A stretch of 64,000 nt of DNA from contig NZ_SOEB01000018.1 of NCBI RefSeq assembly GCF_004365965.1, positions 1 to 64,000 of the forward strand, read 5' to 3'. Shown here piece after piece: positions 1 through 9,229 of the stretch. Every line of letters starts with the position of its first letter. Position 1 is the stretch's first letter. The DNA comes from Rhodovulum visakhapatnamense. Its GTDB lineage: Bacteria; Pseudomonadota; Alphaproteobacteria; Rhodobacterales; Rhodobacteraceae. The notes below the pieces were generated by a model. It saw only the letters and a program-made list of their open reading frames with translations, did not search any database and was not told the DNA's origin. Made by a program: the position numbers and the translations under genes.

Positions 1-90
1 GCGACCCGCTACGACAAGACCGCTGAGAGCTTCCTCGGCTTCATTGACATCACGTCGATCCGTCTCTGGGTCCGCCATTTGTCAACATGA
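1..90 (+). CDS. IS5-family transposase, C-terminal end (gene cut by window edge)
   Basis: Frame 1 is open from the first base to a TGA at 88-90 and encodes 29 residues, ATRYDKTAESFL followed by a segment ending IRLWVRHLST. The pattern RYDK-x4-FL with a short C-terminal IR(L/I)W helix is typical of the extreme C-terminus of IS5-family DDE transposases. Only this tail is visible, so the catalytic residues cannot be checked and the copy may be intact outside the window. The stop lies one base before the end of the convergent AbrB-family gene, which places the insertion at that gene's 3' end. No terminal inverted repeat could be identified from this side. Confidence 0.6.
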   Translation, partial: ATRYDKTAESFLGFIDITSIRLWVRHLST

Positions 91-91
91 C

Positions 92-1168
92 CTAGTCCCG
101 GGGCGTCCGGGCCGCCGCCTCGCGCGCCATTACCCTGCGGGTCCGGGCCACCAGCGCCGGCACCACGACCGTCAGCATCAGCAGGCGAAAGACGTGATGC
201 GTGGTCACATAGGCCGGATCGGCGTTCAGCAGCAACGACATGGCGATCATCGTCTCAAGCCCGCCCGGAGCGAAGGCGATCAGCGCGCTCAGGATCGGCA
301 GGCCCAGCAGCTTGGAGACCAGCGCCGCCGCCGCCAGCGAGACCAGCGTCGCGAACAGGGTCAGCAGGCTCGCGGCCCCCAGCGCCTTCCCCAGCATCCT
401 TGGCGTCACGCCGGAAAAGCGGGTGCCGATCAGGGTGCCCATGGCGATGAAGGCCGGAACCGACAGCCAGGCCGGGACCGACCCCGGGATCGTCCCGGTC
501 GCATGGCCCAGCGCAGAAAGCCCCATCCCGCCCAGCAAAAGCGCCGCCGGGACCCGCAGCCGCAGCAGCACAAGCCCGGCCAGGGCCGACAGCGCCACAA
601 GCGGCAGCAGGATCCAGAGCGCCATCGGCGGCGCCCCTTGCGGCGGCAGCACCGGCAGGTCGCCATGGCCCAGCAGCGGCGCCAGGAACGGCACCAGCAG
701 GGTCAGCGCCAGCACCCGGATCGTCTGGATCATCGTGACCTGAAGCAGGTCGGCCCGGACATCGGTCGACAGGCTCAGCACGAAACTCAGATGCCCCGGC
801 GTCGCGGTCAGCAGCGCGCTCATCCGGTCGAAGCCGAACAGGCGCCGCAGCAGGCGCGATCCCAGCAGGATGATCGCCAGCACCGAGAGTGCCAGCACGA
901 CAAGGCTCAGCGGCCAGCGGATCGCGGTCTCGATCGCCTCGGGGGTGACGCTGGCCCCGAGATTGACGCCCACCAGCACGAAACAGGCATCGCGGAACCG
1001 GTCGGGAAGCCGGGCCTGCAGACCCGCCAGCGCGGCCAGCGTCACGCTCAGCGCCGGGCCGGTCAGGAACGGCGCGGGCATGTGCAAAAGCGCGGCGAAA
1101 GCCGCGCCCGCGGCGCCGATGGCGAGGGTCAGGAGGGCGGGGCCCAGCGAAGAGTCGGTCGATGTCAT
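92..1168 (-). CDS. AbrB-family integral membrane protein (putative transporter/ammonia monooxygenase regulator family)
   Basis: About 358 residues, nearly all hydrophobic, with ten or so predicted membrane segments in two related halves. This is the layout of the AbrB/YdhF membrane family (Pfam AbrB, named after an ammonia monooxygenase regulator and unrelated to the Bacillus DNA-binding AbrB). Gly/Pro-rich loops such as FAPGGLETM near residue 300 match the second repeat of the family. The substrate is unknown; a transport role is inferred from topology. The ATG at 1168 has GGAAG just upstream; an ATG at 1186 would add six residues. The gene ends immediately beside the transposase tail and is divergent from ugd. 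Confidence 0.8.
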   Translation of the reverse strand: MTSTDSSLGPALLTLAIGAAGAAFAALLHMPAPFLTGPALSVTLAALAGLQARLPDRFRDACFVLVGVNLGASVTPEAIETAIRWPLSLVVLALSVLAIILLGSRLLRRLFGFDRMSALLTATPGHLSFVLSLSTDVRADLLQVTMIQTIRVLALTLLVPFLAPLLGHGDLPVLPPQGAPPMALWILLPLVALSALAGLVLLRLRVPAALLLGGMGLSALGHATGTIPGSVPAWLSVPAFIAMGTLIGTRFSGVTPRMLGKALGAASLLTLFATLVSLAAAALVSKLLGLPILSALIAFAPGGLETMIAMSLLLNADPAYVTTHHVFRLLMLTVVVPALVARTRRVMAREAAARTPRD

Positions 1169-1363
1169 GCGCGCTTCCGCAGGCATCGTCCGCCTGCCGG
1201 GTCCAGAAACCTGTCTGCCGCCGGATTGTCAATTCCGGGTGGCCGCTCCGTACCCCGGCGACCACAGGCGTGCGCCCGCCGCAGGAGCGGCAGGCAAAGC
1301 ACGGTTGACTTGAGCCGCGCGCCGTCGCATGCGGCGTTGCAACAGGTTTCGAGGAGACTTTGC

Positions 1364-2689
1364 ATGAAGATCGCGATGGTGGGAACGGGCTATGTCGGGC
1401 TGGTCTCCGGGGTCTGCTTTTCCGATTTCGGGCACGAAGTCGTCTGCATCGACAAGGACCCCCGCAAGATCGAGATGCTGATGCGCGGCGAGGTGCCGAT
1501 CTACGAGCCGGGGCTTGAGGACGTCATGGCGCGCAACGTGGCCGCGGGGCGGCTGTCCTTCACCGGCGATCTGGCCGCGGCGGTGGCCGGGGCAGATGCC
1601 GTCTTCATCGCGGTGGGCACCCCCACCCGGCGCGGCGACGGCCATGCCGATCTCAGCTATGTGATGGCCGCGGCGGAAGAAATCGCCAAGGCGCTGACCG
1701 GCTATTGCGTCATCGTCACCAAGTCGACCGTGCCCGTCGGCACCAACCGGCAGGTCGCCGAGGTCGTGTCGAAGGCCAATCCGGCGGCCGAGTTCGACGT
1801 CGCCTCGAACCCCGAATTCCTGCGCGAGGGCGCGGCCATCGACGACTTCATGCGGCCCGACCGGGTCGTGGTGGGGGTCGAGTCCGACCTTGCCCGGGCG
1901 GTGATGTCCGACATCTACCGGCCGCTTTTCCTGCGCGAATTCCCCATCGTCTACACCGATCTGGAATCGGCCGAGATGATCAAATACGCGGCCAATGCCT
2001 TCCTCGCGACCAAGATCACCTTCATCAACGAGATGGCGATGCTGTGCGAACGGGTGGGCGCCGACATCAAGGCCGTGTCCAAGGGCATGGGGCTCGACGG
2101 CCGGATCGGCAACAAGTTCCTGCATGCGGGCCCCGGCTATGGCGGCTCGTGTTTCCCCAAGGATACCAATGCCCTGGCCCGGATCGGGCAGGATCACGCC
2201 TCGCCTTGCGCGATCACCGAGACGGTGATCGAGGTCAATGACCGGGTCAAGCGGCGGATGATCGACAAGCTGGTCGATCTGTGCGGCGGGTCGGTCAACG
2301 GCAAGGCCGTGGCGGTGCTGGGCGTCACCTTCAAGCCCAATACCGACGACATGCGCGAGGCGCCCTCGCTGACCATCGTGCCCGCGCTGGTGGGCAGCGG
2401 GGCGAAGGTCCGCGTGGTCGATCCGCAGGGACGGCGCGAGGGTGAACACCTGCTGCCCGGCGTCGACTGGGTCGAGGACCCCTATGCCGCTGCGACAGGG
2501 GCCGATGCGCTGGTCATCCTGACCGAGTGGAACGAATTCCGCGCGCTCGACCTCGGCCAGATGGCCCGGTCGATGGCGACGCCGCGTCTGGCCGATCTGC
2601 GCAACATCTACCCGCCCGAGGATGTACGCGCCGCCGGGTTCGAGGCCTATGTGGCGGTCGGCCGCCGGGGCTTCGGCCTCGACGCCTGA
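1364..2689 (+). CDS. ugd: UDP-glucose 6-dehydrogenase
   Basis: A 441-residue cytoplasmic enzyme that oxidises UDP-glucose to UDP-glucuronate with two NAD+, supplying precursors for exopolysaccharide, LPS or lipid sugars. The N-terminal Rossmann motif is GTGYVGLVSG (residues 7-16), and the active-site loop GPGYGGSCFPKDT holds the catalytic cysteine at about residue 263. The central dimerisation helix and the C-terminal UDP-binding domain follow (TFKPNTDDMREAPS). The length is normal for the family. The frame is open far upstream, but the ATG at 1364 is chosen because it starts directly on the Rossmann strand and is preceded by GAGGAG at 1351-1356. The gene stands alone, with no polysaccharide genes beside it. 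Confidence 0.96.
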   Translation: MKIAMVGTGYVGLVSGVCFSDFGHEVVCIDKDPRKIEMLMRGEVPIYEPGLEDVMARNVAAGRLSFTGDLAAAVAGADAVFIAVGTPTRRGDGHADLSYVMAAAEEIAKALTGYCVIVTKSTVPVGTNRQVAEVVSKANPAAEFDVASNPEFLREGAAIDDFMRPDRVVVGVESDLARAVMSDIYRPLFLREFPIVYTDLESAEMIKYAANAFLATKITFINEMAMLCERVGADIKAVSKGMGLDGRIGNKFLHAGPGYGGSCFPKDTNALARIGQDHASPCAITETVIEVNDRVKRRMIDKLVDLCGGSVNGKAVAVLGVTFKPNTDDMREAPSLTIVPALVGSGAKVRVVDPQGRREGEHLLPGVDWVEDPYAAATGADALVILTEWNEFRALDLGQMARSMATPRLADLRNIYPPEDVRAAGFEAYVAVGRRGFGLDA

Positions 2690-2754
2690 TCCGTTCGGGT
2701 TCGCGCTTCCCGCCCGGCGGGCGGGGGCGCCGATGCGCAAGGTCGCACGACGCG

Positions 2755-3441
2755 TCAGGCCGTCGCCAGCGCCTCCAGCCGGGCATGGGCAGAGACGCTG
2801 CGCGCATCCAGCGTCACGTCATGCAGGAACCGGCCCAGCGCGAGGCTGGTGATATGCATCCTCTCTTCGGTGAACTCGGCGTCGAACAGGGTGTCGCGGA
2901 TCAGCTGGCGTTCTTCCTCGTCCATCTCCAGGATCTGGGGCTCCGGCGTCGCGGTCTGCAGCGACACCAGCGTGATCGGCGGAATTCGCGCCAGCGAGGA
3001 CTGTTCGATCACCAGATGCAGATCGCCCGCCCGCATGCCGCGTCGGGCCGCGATCCGGGTCAGGATCTCGCGGCCGCGCACCCGGGCGATATCGGCGCCG
3101 CGTTCGGCCTCTTCCTCGGGCATCAGCCGGTGACGCCGGTCGGCATTGTCGACGGACAGCACCCGCGACTCGACCAGATAGACGACAAGGAACATGAAGG
3201 CCGGAAACTGCCCGATCGGCAGCGCCGCCTCGGGAAACAACAGCATCGCGACCGGAAAGGGCGTCAGCGCGGCGCAATAGCGCAGGAAGGAAATCTCGGT
3301 CGCCATGCGCCAGAAGATCGCGCGCCCGAACGAGCCGTGGGGCAACAGCCCCATCCCGTGCCCGATCAACTGGCGCGGTACTTTCCGGATCCGCATGACG
3401 GCCCGGTTGGTCACGGTCGACGGCGTCACGACATGAAGCAT
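2755..3441 (-). CDS. Conserved hypothetical membrane-associated protein
   Basis: A 228-residue protein I cannot assign to a characterised family. Residues about 50-97 are hydrophobic and would form one or two membrane segments. The rest is a charged, probably cytoplasmic part rich in Arg/Glu (MPEEEAERGADIARVRGREI and an acidic stretch MDEEERQLIRDTLFDAEF). The coding bias matches the neighbours, so the gene is probably real. The ATG at 3441 has GGAG about eight bases upstream. It converges on ugd and is divergent from pncA. No enzymatic motif is visible. Confidence 0.65.
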   Translation of the reverse strand: MLHVVTPSTVTNRAVMRIRKVPRQLIGHGMGLLPHGSFGRAIFWRMATEISFLRYCAALTPFPVAMLLFPEAALPIGQFPAFMFLVVYLVESRVLSVDNADRRHRLMPEEEAERGADIARVRGREILTRIAARRGMRAGDLHLVIEQSSLARIPPITLVSLQTATPEPQILEMDEEERQLIRDTLFDAEFTEERMHITSLALGRFLHDVTLDARSVSAHARLEALATA

Positions 3442-3672
3442 CGGCAGGACTCCGCAAGGTTGTCACTGATTAGATCTAACCGCCCACGGCCCCGCGTCCA
3501 GCCCGGCGCCCGTCCCCATCGACAGGCACGGGACGGGCCTGTTAGGCTGCCTCCGGGACCCGGTGGAACGGCCGCGCACGGCGCGATGCAAGAAGACTGC
3601 GGCAAGAGCGGGGCATTGACCTGACCCGGTCGGCCCCTTAACCCCTGATCGACAGTGACCGGAGGAAGGCCA

Positions 3673-4281
3673 ATGCGACCCGCCAACGAAGCCCTGATCG
3701 TCGTCGACATCCAGAACGACTTTTGCACCGGGGGGGCGCTTGCCGTGCCGGGCGGCGAAGAGATCATTGCCCGCGTCAACGCCCTGCTCGACGAGTTCCA
3801 GCTTCGCGTCTTCACCCAAGACTGGCATCCGGCCGATCACAGCTCGTTTGCGGACAATCACGAGGGCCGCAAGCCCTACGAGGTGATCGACATGCCCTAC
3901 GGGTCGCAGATCCTGTGGCCGGTGCATTGCGTGGCCGATACCGTCGGCGCCGCCTTTCATCCCGATCTTGACGTTGCGAAAGCCGATCACGTCGTGCGCA
4001 AGGGTGGCGATCCGGCCATCGACAGCTATTCGGCCTTCTTCGAGAACGATCACGAGACGCCCACCGGGCTTGACGACTACCTGTCGTCCAAGGGGATCGA
4101 GAAGATCACCCTGGCCGGGCTCGCCACCGATTTCTGCGTGCTCTATTCGGCGCTCGACGCCAACCGGCTGGGCTATGCGGTGACCGTTCTGGAAGGCGCC
4201 TGCCGCGGAATAGACCTGAACGGGTCGCTCGAGGATGCGCGCACCACCATGCTGGATGCCAACATCGTCCTGGAGCCCTGA
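3673..4281 (+). CDS. pncA: Nicotinamidase
   Basis: A 202-residue isochorismatase-fold amidase that hydrolyses nicotinamide to nicotinate in NAD salvage. The catalytic triad is readable: Asp12 in VVDIQNDF, Lys110 in VVRKGGD, and the nucleophile Cys155 in ATDFCV. The metal-site segment TQDWHPADH is present. The start is the ATG at 3673, with GGAGG at 3661-3665; an upstream GTG at 3655 overlaps that ribosome-binding site and is unlikely. It sits three bases before pncB, so the two consecutive steps of the Preiss-Handler salvage route are co-transcribed. Confidence 0.96.
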   Translation: MRPANEALIVVDIQNDFCTGGALAVPGGEEIIARVNALLDEFQLRVFTQDWHPADHSSFADNHEGRKPYEVIDMPYGSQILWPVHCVADTVGAAFHPDLDVAKADHVVRKGGDPAIDSYSAFFENDHETPTGLDDYLSSKGIEKITLAGLATDFCVLYSALDANRLGYAVTVLEGACRGIDLNGSLEDARTTMLDANIVLEP

Positions 4282-4284
4282 GCG

Positions 4285-5577
4285 ATGGCCGACATCGCGA
4301 CCCGGGTCTACAATCACAAATGGAAGATCGACCCGATCGTCCGGTCCCTGCTGGATACGGACTTCTACAAGCTTCTGATGTGCCAGTCGGTGTTCCGCAA
4401 CCATCCCGACACCCAGGTCCGGTTCTCGCTGATCAACCGCACGACCGATATCCGGCTGGCCGAGCTGATCGACGAAGGCGAACTGCGCCAGCAGCTGGAC
4501 CATATCCGCACGCTGCGGCTGACCCGGGGCGAGTCGACCTGGCTCAGGGGCAACACCTTCTACGGCAAGCGCCAGATGTTCCGCCCCGAATTCATGGAGT
4601 GGTTCGAAGAGCTCCGCCTGCCGCCCTACACGCTGGAAAAGCGCAACGGCCAGTACGAGCTGACCTTCGAAGGCCGCTGGCCCGAGGTCATGATGTGGGA
4701 AATCCCGGCGCTGTCGGTGCTGATGGAGCTGCGCTCGCGCGCGGTGCTGGAACGGCTCGGCAAGTTCGAGCTGCAGGTGCTTTATGCGCGCGCCATGACC
4801 AAGCTCTGGGAAAAGATCGAGCGGCTGCGCGGGCTCGAGGACGTGAAGGTCGCCGATTTCGGAACCCGGCGGCGGCATTCGTTCCTGTGGCAGGACTGGT
4901 GTGTGCAGGCGATGATCGAGGGGCTGGGCGACCGCTTTACCGGCACCTCGAACTGCCTGATCGCGATGCGCCACGACATCGAGGCCATCGGCACCAATGC
5001 CCATGAGCTGCCGATGGTGCAGGCCGCGCTGGCCGAAACCGATGCCGAGCTGGCCCGCGCGCCCTACAAGGTGCTTGCCGACTGGCACGAAGAACATGAC
5101 GGCAACCTGCGGATCATCCTGCCCGACACCTTCGGCTCGCGCGGGTTTCTGGAAAACGCGCCCGACTGGCTGGCGGGCTGGACCGGCATCCGCATCGATT
5201 CCGGCGACCCGGCCGAAGGCGCCGAGGCCGCCATTGCCTGGTGGAAGGCCCGCGGCGAGGACCCGACGCGCAAGCTCATCATCTTTTCCGACGGTCTCGA
5301 CGTCGACAAGATCGTCGAGCTGCACCACCGCTTTGCGGGCCGCGCCAAGATCAGCTTCGGCTGGGGCACCCTGCTGACCAACGATTTCCGCGGCCTCGTG
5401 CCCGGCGACGGGCTCGCGCCGTTCAGCCTGGTCTGCAAGGCGGTCAGCGCCAACGGACGCCCCACGGTCAAGCTCAGCGACAACCCGAACAAGGCGATGG
5501 GACCGGCGGGCGAGATCGAGCGCTACAAACGGGTCTTCGCGGTCGGTGCCCAGGCGCCTATGGAGGTCGTGGTCTGA
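4285..5577 (+). CDS. pncB: Nicotinate phosphoribosyltransferase
   Basis: A 430-residue enzyme that condenses nicotinate with PRPP (ATP-stimulated) to nicotinate mononucleotide, using the product of the preceding gene. Recognisable segments are [11 protein letters not shown] near the N-terminus, the active-site region with FGTRRRHSF (about residues 193-201), and the phosphate-binding region IRIDSGDP followed by IIFSDGLD. The length is as expected for bacterial PncB. Translationally coupled to pncA (three-base gap). The operon ends in a large hairpin at 5613-5672. Confidence 0.96.
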   Translation: MADIATRVYNHKWKIDPIVRSLLDTDFYKLLMCQSVFRNHPDTQVRFSLINRTTDIRLAELIDEGELRQQLDHIRTLRLTRGESTWLRGNTFYGKRQMFRPEFMEWFEELRLPPYTLEKRNGQYELTFEGRWPEVMMWEIPALSVLMELRSRAVLERLGKFELQVLYARAMTKLWEKIERLRGLEDVKVADFGTRRRHSFLWQDWCVQAMIEGLGDRFTGTSNCLIAMRHDIEAIGTNAHELPMVQAALAETDAELARAPYKVLADWHEEHDGNLRIILPDTFGSRGFLENAPDWLAGWTGIRIDSGDPAEGAEAAIAWWKARGEDPTRKLIIFSDGLDVDKIVELHHRFAGRAKISFGWGTLLTNDFRGLVPGDGLAPFSLVCKAVSANGRPTVKLSDNPNKAMGPAGEIERYKRVFAVGAQAPMEVVV

Positions 5578-5612
5578 CACCCTGACGGCCCGCCCTTTGC
5601 AAGCCTCGCGTA

Positions 5613-5672
5613 TTGGGTATTTAAGCCAAGAAGAAGCAGAGATACGCGCTTCTTCTTGGTCCAAATACCCAA
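5613..5672. terminator. Large bidirectional hairpin between convergent genes
   Basis: A 60-base inverted repeat. The outer arms are TTGGGTATTT (5613-5622) and AAATACCCAA (5663-5672). The inner arms are CCAAGAAGAAGC (5626-5637) and GCTTCTTCTTGG (5648-5659), separated by a 3x3 internal mismatch and a 10-base loop. It lies between the stop of pncB and the stop of the convergent kinase gene, so it probably terminates or insulates both. One arm shares a long motif with the terminator at 15320-15367. Confidence 0.75.
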
Positions 5673-5709
5673 GGCGCACCACAGGCCAGAGGCGCGGCGT
5701 CTGGGCGGC

Positions 5710-6696
5710 TCACCCGATCCGGAACAGCGGGCGGCCTTCCATCACCGCATGGGCGGTGCGCACGGCCCGGTTCAGATACGCGCGGATGCGCGGGTCGTGG
5801 GGCTCGAGCCGGGGCATGGTCCAGCCCACCGAGGCCAGCGTACGCAGCATGACGAAGACCGGCAGCATCGCCAGATCGGCCTCGCTCAGCCCCCGTTCGG
5901 TGGCGTAGCCCTCGACGAGACCTGTCGCGATGGCATCGAGCCCGGGTTCCTCGAGATTGGGCACCAGCGCGGTCCCGAGGTCGTAGATCCGGAAGCCGAA
6001 GCCGCAATCGTCGAAGTCGATCAGATGCGCCTGGGCCCCGTCGAACAGCACGTTTTCCCGCATCAGATCGGCATGGATCAGCCCCGCGTCGCCGCCCGCC
6101 GCGGCATAGGCCGACAGCTTTTCGCGGGCGAAGCGGCGGGCTTCCTGCAGCAGGATCGCCTCGGCATCGCTGGCCGCCGGATGATCCCAGAACCGGCCCC
6201 AGAACGGCGCGGGGCCAAGCAGGCTGTCGGCGTCCCACCGGGGCCGGACAAAGCCCTGGGGCAGGGTCAGCCGGTCGGTCGCCACATGAAGCCGCCCGAT
6301 GGCCCGCCCGAGCCCGGCGAACCGCGTCATCTGCTCGGCCGGGGTGCCGTCGAGCGGCCGTGCGCCAAGGCCGAGCGGCGCGCCCTCGACCCAGCCCAGA
6401 ACCGAGGCCACGCGCCCGTCGCCCAGATGGGCCAGGAGGGCGCCGTCGCGGGTCGTCTCGGGGTCGGGTACCGGTATTCCGGCCTGCGCCAGGGCGGCCA
6501 TCCACCACAGTTCCGACCGGATCGCGTCGACGCTTTGATAGCCGCGCCGGTGGAGCCGCAGCACGCCGCGGCGGTTCTCGGGCAGGGCGACGGCGAAGAC
6601 CGCGTTCTCGCGATGCGACAACAGCCGGGGGGCGGTGCAGCCCTCCCAGTGGGTGGCGGCCTCCTCGGCCAGCGACAGCGTTTCGGCCTCGGTCAT
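5710..6696 (-). CDS. APH-family phosphotransferase (small-molecule kinase, hydroxylysine/amino-alcohol kinase-like)
   Basis: A 328-residue protein with the aminoglycoside-phosphotransferase/homoserine-kinase-II fold. The catalytic loop HADLMRENVL contains the Asp and Asn of the Brenner motif, and the metal-binding segment is LIDFDDCGFG. No membrane segments. It starts inside the end of the aminotransferase-like gene (four-base overlap), so the two are translationally coupled. Kinases of this type paired with a class III PLP enzyme phosphorylate an amino alcohol (for example hydroxylysine, ethanolamine or 1-amino-2-propanol) for the partner phospho-lyase. That role is inferred from context; the substrate cannot be read from the sequence. 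Confidence 0.85.
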   Translation of the reverse strand: MTEAETLSLAEEAATHWEGCTAPRLLSHRENAVFAVALPENRRGVLRLHRRGYQSVDAIRSELWWMAALAQAGIPVPDPETTRDGALLAHLGDGRVASVLGWVEGAPLGLGARPLDGTPAEQMTRFAGLGRAIGRLHVATDRLTLPQGFVRPRWDADSLLGPAPFWGRFWDHPAASDAEAILLQEARRFAREKLSAYAAAGGDAGLIHADLMRENVLFDGAQAHLIDFDDCGFGFRIYDLGTALVPNLEEPGLDAIATGLVEGYATERGLSEADLAMLPVFVMLRTLASVGWTMPRLEPHDPRIRAYLNRAVRTAHAVMEGRPLFRIG

Positions 6697-7967
6697 CGCG
6701 GCACCTCCGTACGGACCAGGACCCGGTCCAGACTATCGAGCGCAAGATCCGCATGCGCGCGCGAAAACGGCATCGGCGGGCGGAACTTGAGCGTGTTCAT
6801 CGCGCGCCCGATCCGCCCCGCAAGGATACCCTCGGCGCGGAGCCCCTCGACCAGCCGGGCGGCGAATTCGGTGGCAGGCGCGCCAGTCTCGTCGACGAAT
6901 TCGGCGCCGAAGAAAAGCCCCCTGCCCCGCACCTCGGCCAGCCAGGGATGGCGAAGCGCCCCGAGCCGTTCGAGTGCGTAGGCGCCGACCGCGCGGGCGT
7001 TTTCCATCAGTCCCTCCTCCTCGATCACCTCGAGGGTCGCCAGCGCCGCGGCCATCGAGACCGGGTTGCCGCCGAAGGTGTTGAAATAGCCGAAGGCGCC
7101 GCGGAAGGCGGCCATGATCTCGGGCCGGGTCACCGCCGCACCGACCGGGTGGCCATTGGCCATCGGCTTGCCGAGCGTCACCACATCGGGCGCGAAGCCC
7201 AGAACCTCGTGCCCCCAGAAGGCCGTGCCGAGCCGACCGAAGCCCGGCTGCACCTCGTCGGCGAGGATGAGTCCGCCCGCCTTGCGCACCGCCTCGACAG
7301 TCGGGTCGAGAAAGCCCGGGGCGAGGGTCGGGAAGCCCTCATTGGCGAAGAACGGGCAAAGCATGAACCCTGCGAAGCCGTAGCCCGCCGCGTCCAGCTC
7401 GGCGATGGCGCGGGCGACATTGGCGGCGAAGGCCCTGGGCTGGGCCTCGGCGCTGCCGCCCAGCGGAGCGAGGCTGTCGGGGGCCGGCACCAGCCGCACA
7501 TGGGGCGGGTAGCCGCCGATCGGCGGGCGCCGGGTCGAGAGCGCGCTGACCGCAGCCGTATTGCCGTGATAGGTGTTGTCGGTCGCGATCAGCCCCGTCC
7601 TGCCGGTCGCGGCCTGCGCCATCCGCAGCGCGACGTCATTGGCCTCGGACCCGGTGCAGACCATCACCGCCTGGCTCAGCCCATGGCCGAGTGTGGCGGT
7701 CAGCCGCTCGACATAGTCGAGGATACCCTCATGCAGGTAACGGGTATGGGTGTTCAGCCGTGCGGCCTGGGCGGCAATGGCCGCGACCACCTTCGGATGG
7801 CAATGGCCGACATGGGGGACGTTGTTATAGGCGTCGAGATAGCGCCGCCCGGCGGCGTCCCAAAGCCACACGCCCTCGCCCCGGACGATATGGGCAGGCT
7901 CGTCGTAGAAGGTGGGCACATTCGGTCCCAGCAGGCGTGCGCGCCGCTCGATCAGGGGGTCGGTCAT
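6693..7967 (-). CDS. Class III PLP enzyme, amino-alcohol-phosphate phospho-lyase-like (aminotransferase fold)
   Basis: A 424-residue fold-type I PLP protein. The N-terminal third carries NNVPHVGHCHP, LNTHTRYLH and VCTGSEANDVALR. These resemble the AGXT2L/ETNPPL-PHYKPL group of phospho-lyases more than ordinary class III transaminases. The PLP lysine is in LGKPMANGHP. The ATG at 7967 (MTDPLIERR) is preferred over a longer start ten codons upstream, with GAGGTG upstream of the ATG. Together with the overlapping kinase it would convert an amino alcohol into aldehyde, ammonia and phosphate; this is inference from family and pairing. It is the middle gene of an asparaginase-lyase-kinase run. Confidence 0.85.
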   Translation of the reverse strand: MTDPLIERRARLLGPNVPTFYDEPAHIVRGEGVWLWDAAGRRYLDAYNNVPHVGHCHPKVVAAIAAQAARLNTHTRYLHEGILDYVERLTATLGHGLSQAVMVCTGSEANDVALRMAQAATGRTGLIATDNTYHGNTAAVSALSTRRPPIGGYPPHVRLVPAPDSLAPLGGSAEAQPRAFAANVARAIAELDAAGYGFAGFMLCPFFANEGFPTLAPGFLDPTVEAVRKAGGLILADEVQPGFGRLGTAFWGHEVLGFAPDVVTLGKPMANGHPVGAAVTRPEIMAAFRGAFGYFNTFGGNPVSMAAALATLEVIEEEGLMENARAVGAYALERLGALRHPWLAEVRGRGLFFGAEFVDETGAPATEFAARLVEGLRAEGILAGRIGRAMNTLKFRPPMPFSRAHADLALDSLDRVLVRTEVPR

Positions 7968-8033
7968 GAAAGGGCACCTCGAACGTCTGCGTCCCAATCA
8001 GAGCGCAGTGGCGGGGCGCTTGCAAGGCCCAGT

Positions 8034-9029
8034 TCAGGCGAAGCCCGGTGCCAGCCGCATCTGGCCGGTCTCGATGCCGCGCCAGTTGACGATCGGACCC
8101 ACCATCCGCTTGCGCGCGGCCGGATGGGCCGGGTCGAGCGCCCCCAGATGGACCAGAAGCCCGGCAATGGCGGCCTCGGCCGCGCGGGTGGCGCCATCCT
8201 CGATCTTGACCGCGACGCCAAGGCCGCGTTCGGGCAGGAAGGCCACGAAGACGCCCTCGGCCCCGGTCTTGACCGCGACGCGGCCCTCTGTCGCCCGCAT
8301 GAGCTCGGTACAGGCCCGGCCCTCGCCCGCGACCAGATCGGGATGGTGCCGCATCGCCTCGCTCAACCGTCCGGCGGCGCGGGACCGGGCGTCGCCCGCA
8401 TCGGGCCGGGCGGCGGCAAAGACCGCCATCGCGCGGGCAAGCCCCGCGACCGTGGTGGCGAAGTTGGGCGCCGAACAGCCGTCGATGCCGAAACCCGGGC
8501 TCGCCCTCCCGGTGACCTCTTCGAAGGCGGCACGGACCGCGCGCTGCACCGGATGGGCGGGATCGACATAGTCGGGTCCCGCGCCCAGATGCCGGGCGAG
8601 CGTCAGAAAGCCCGCATGCTTGCCCGAACAGTTGTTGTGCAGCTGGCAGGCGCTTTCGCCCGCGCGGATCATCCGGACGCGCTCGTCGCGGTCGCGGGTC
8701 GGTTGCACGCCGCACAGCAGGTCGGCCTCGCCAAAGCCCACCCCGTCGAGCCAGGCCGCGACCTTGCCCACATGGAGCGGCGCACCCTGATGCGAGGCAC
8801 AGGCCAGCGCCAGATGCTCGGCCCCCAGACCGGCCGCGTCGGCCGCGCCGCTTTCGACCAGCGGCAGCGCCTGCACCATCTTGCAGGACGACCGGGGCAG
8901 GATCAGCGCCTCGGGGTCGCCCCAGGCGGCCACAAGACCCGAGGCATCGCAAATCGCCGCATGGCCGCGATGGCAGGATTCGACCATGCCCCCGCGCAGC
9001 AGCTCGACCATGGCGACGGCACCGGTCAT
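8034..9029 (-). CDS. L-asparaginase II family protein
   Basis: A 331-residue protein of the AnsA/asparaginase II family (PF06089, rhizobial/thermolabile type, unrelated to E. coli AnsB). Typical segments are ELLRGGMVESCHRG at the N-terminus, LPRSSCKMVQALP, ALACASHQG, a NNCSGKHAGFL block and GIDGCSAPNFA. These hold the conserved Ser/Lys/Cys residues of this family. The ATG at 9029 (MTGAVAMVELL) has AAGGA upstream; the frame is open for a further 69 codons without family similarity. No signal peptide. It is the first gene of the operon with the phospho-lyase (66-base gap) and kinase, suggesting ammonia release from amides and amino alcohols. Confidence 0.88.
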   Translation of the reverse strand: MTGAVAMVELLRGGMVESCHRGHAAICDASGLVAAWGDPEALILPRSSCKMVQALPLVESGAADAAGLGAEHLALACASHQGAPLHVGKVAAWLDGVGFGEADLLCGVQPTRDRDERVRMIRAGESACQLHNNCSGKHAGFLTLARHLGAGPDYVDPAHPVQRAVRAAFEEVTGRASPGFGIDGCSAPNFATTVAGLARAMAVFAAARPDAGDARSRAAGRLSEAMRHHPDLVAGEGRACTELMRATEGRVAVKTGAEGVFVAFLPERGLGVAVKIEDGATRAAEAAIAGLLVHLGALDPAHPAARKRMVGPIVNWRGIETGQMRLAPGFA

Positions 9030-9229
9030 TCCTTGCCTGCCATCCGGTCCGGGTCCGGCATCGTGTCCCTGCTCCCCTTCAAGTCCGATTGACTTTGTGC
9101 CATGAAGACTTTCATTTCCCCGCGTGCCTAGGCTAGGCTGCGGATATCGAGTTCGGACCTGCCACGCCACTGGAAACGCTTCCCCAAAAGGCGGGCCGAG
9201 AGGCAACGACAGCTGGAGGCTGTAAGACG

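Noticed and set aside
44-1363. Very long Arg/Gln-rich open frame upstream of and in frame with ugd
   Set aside because: It is the antisense of the AbrB-family gene, has no protein-like composition and ends naturally at the ugd start with a good ribosome site at 1351-1356.
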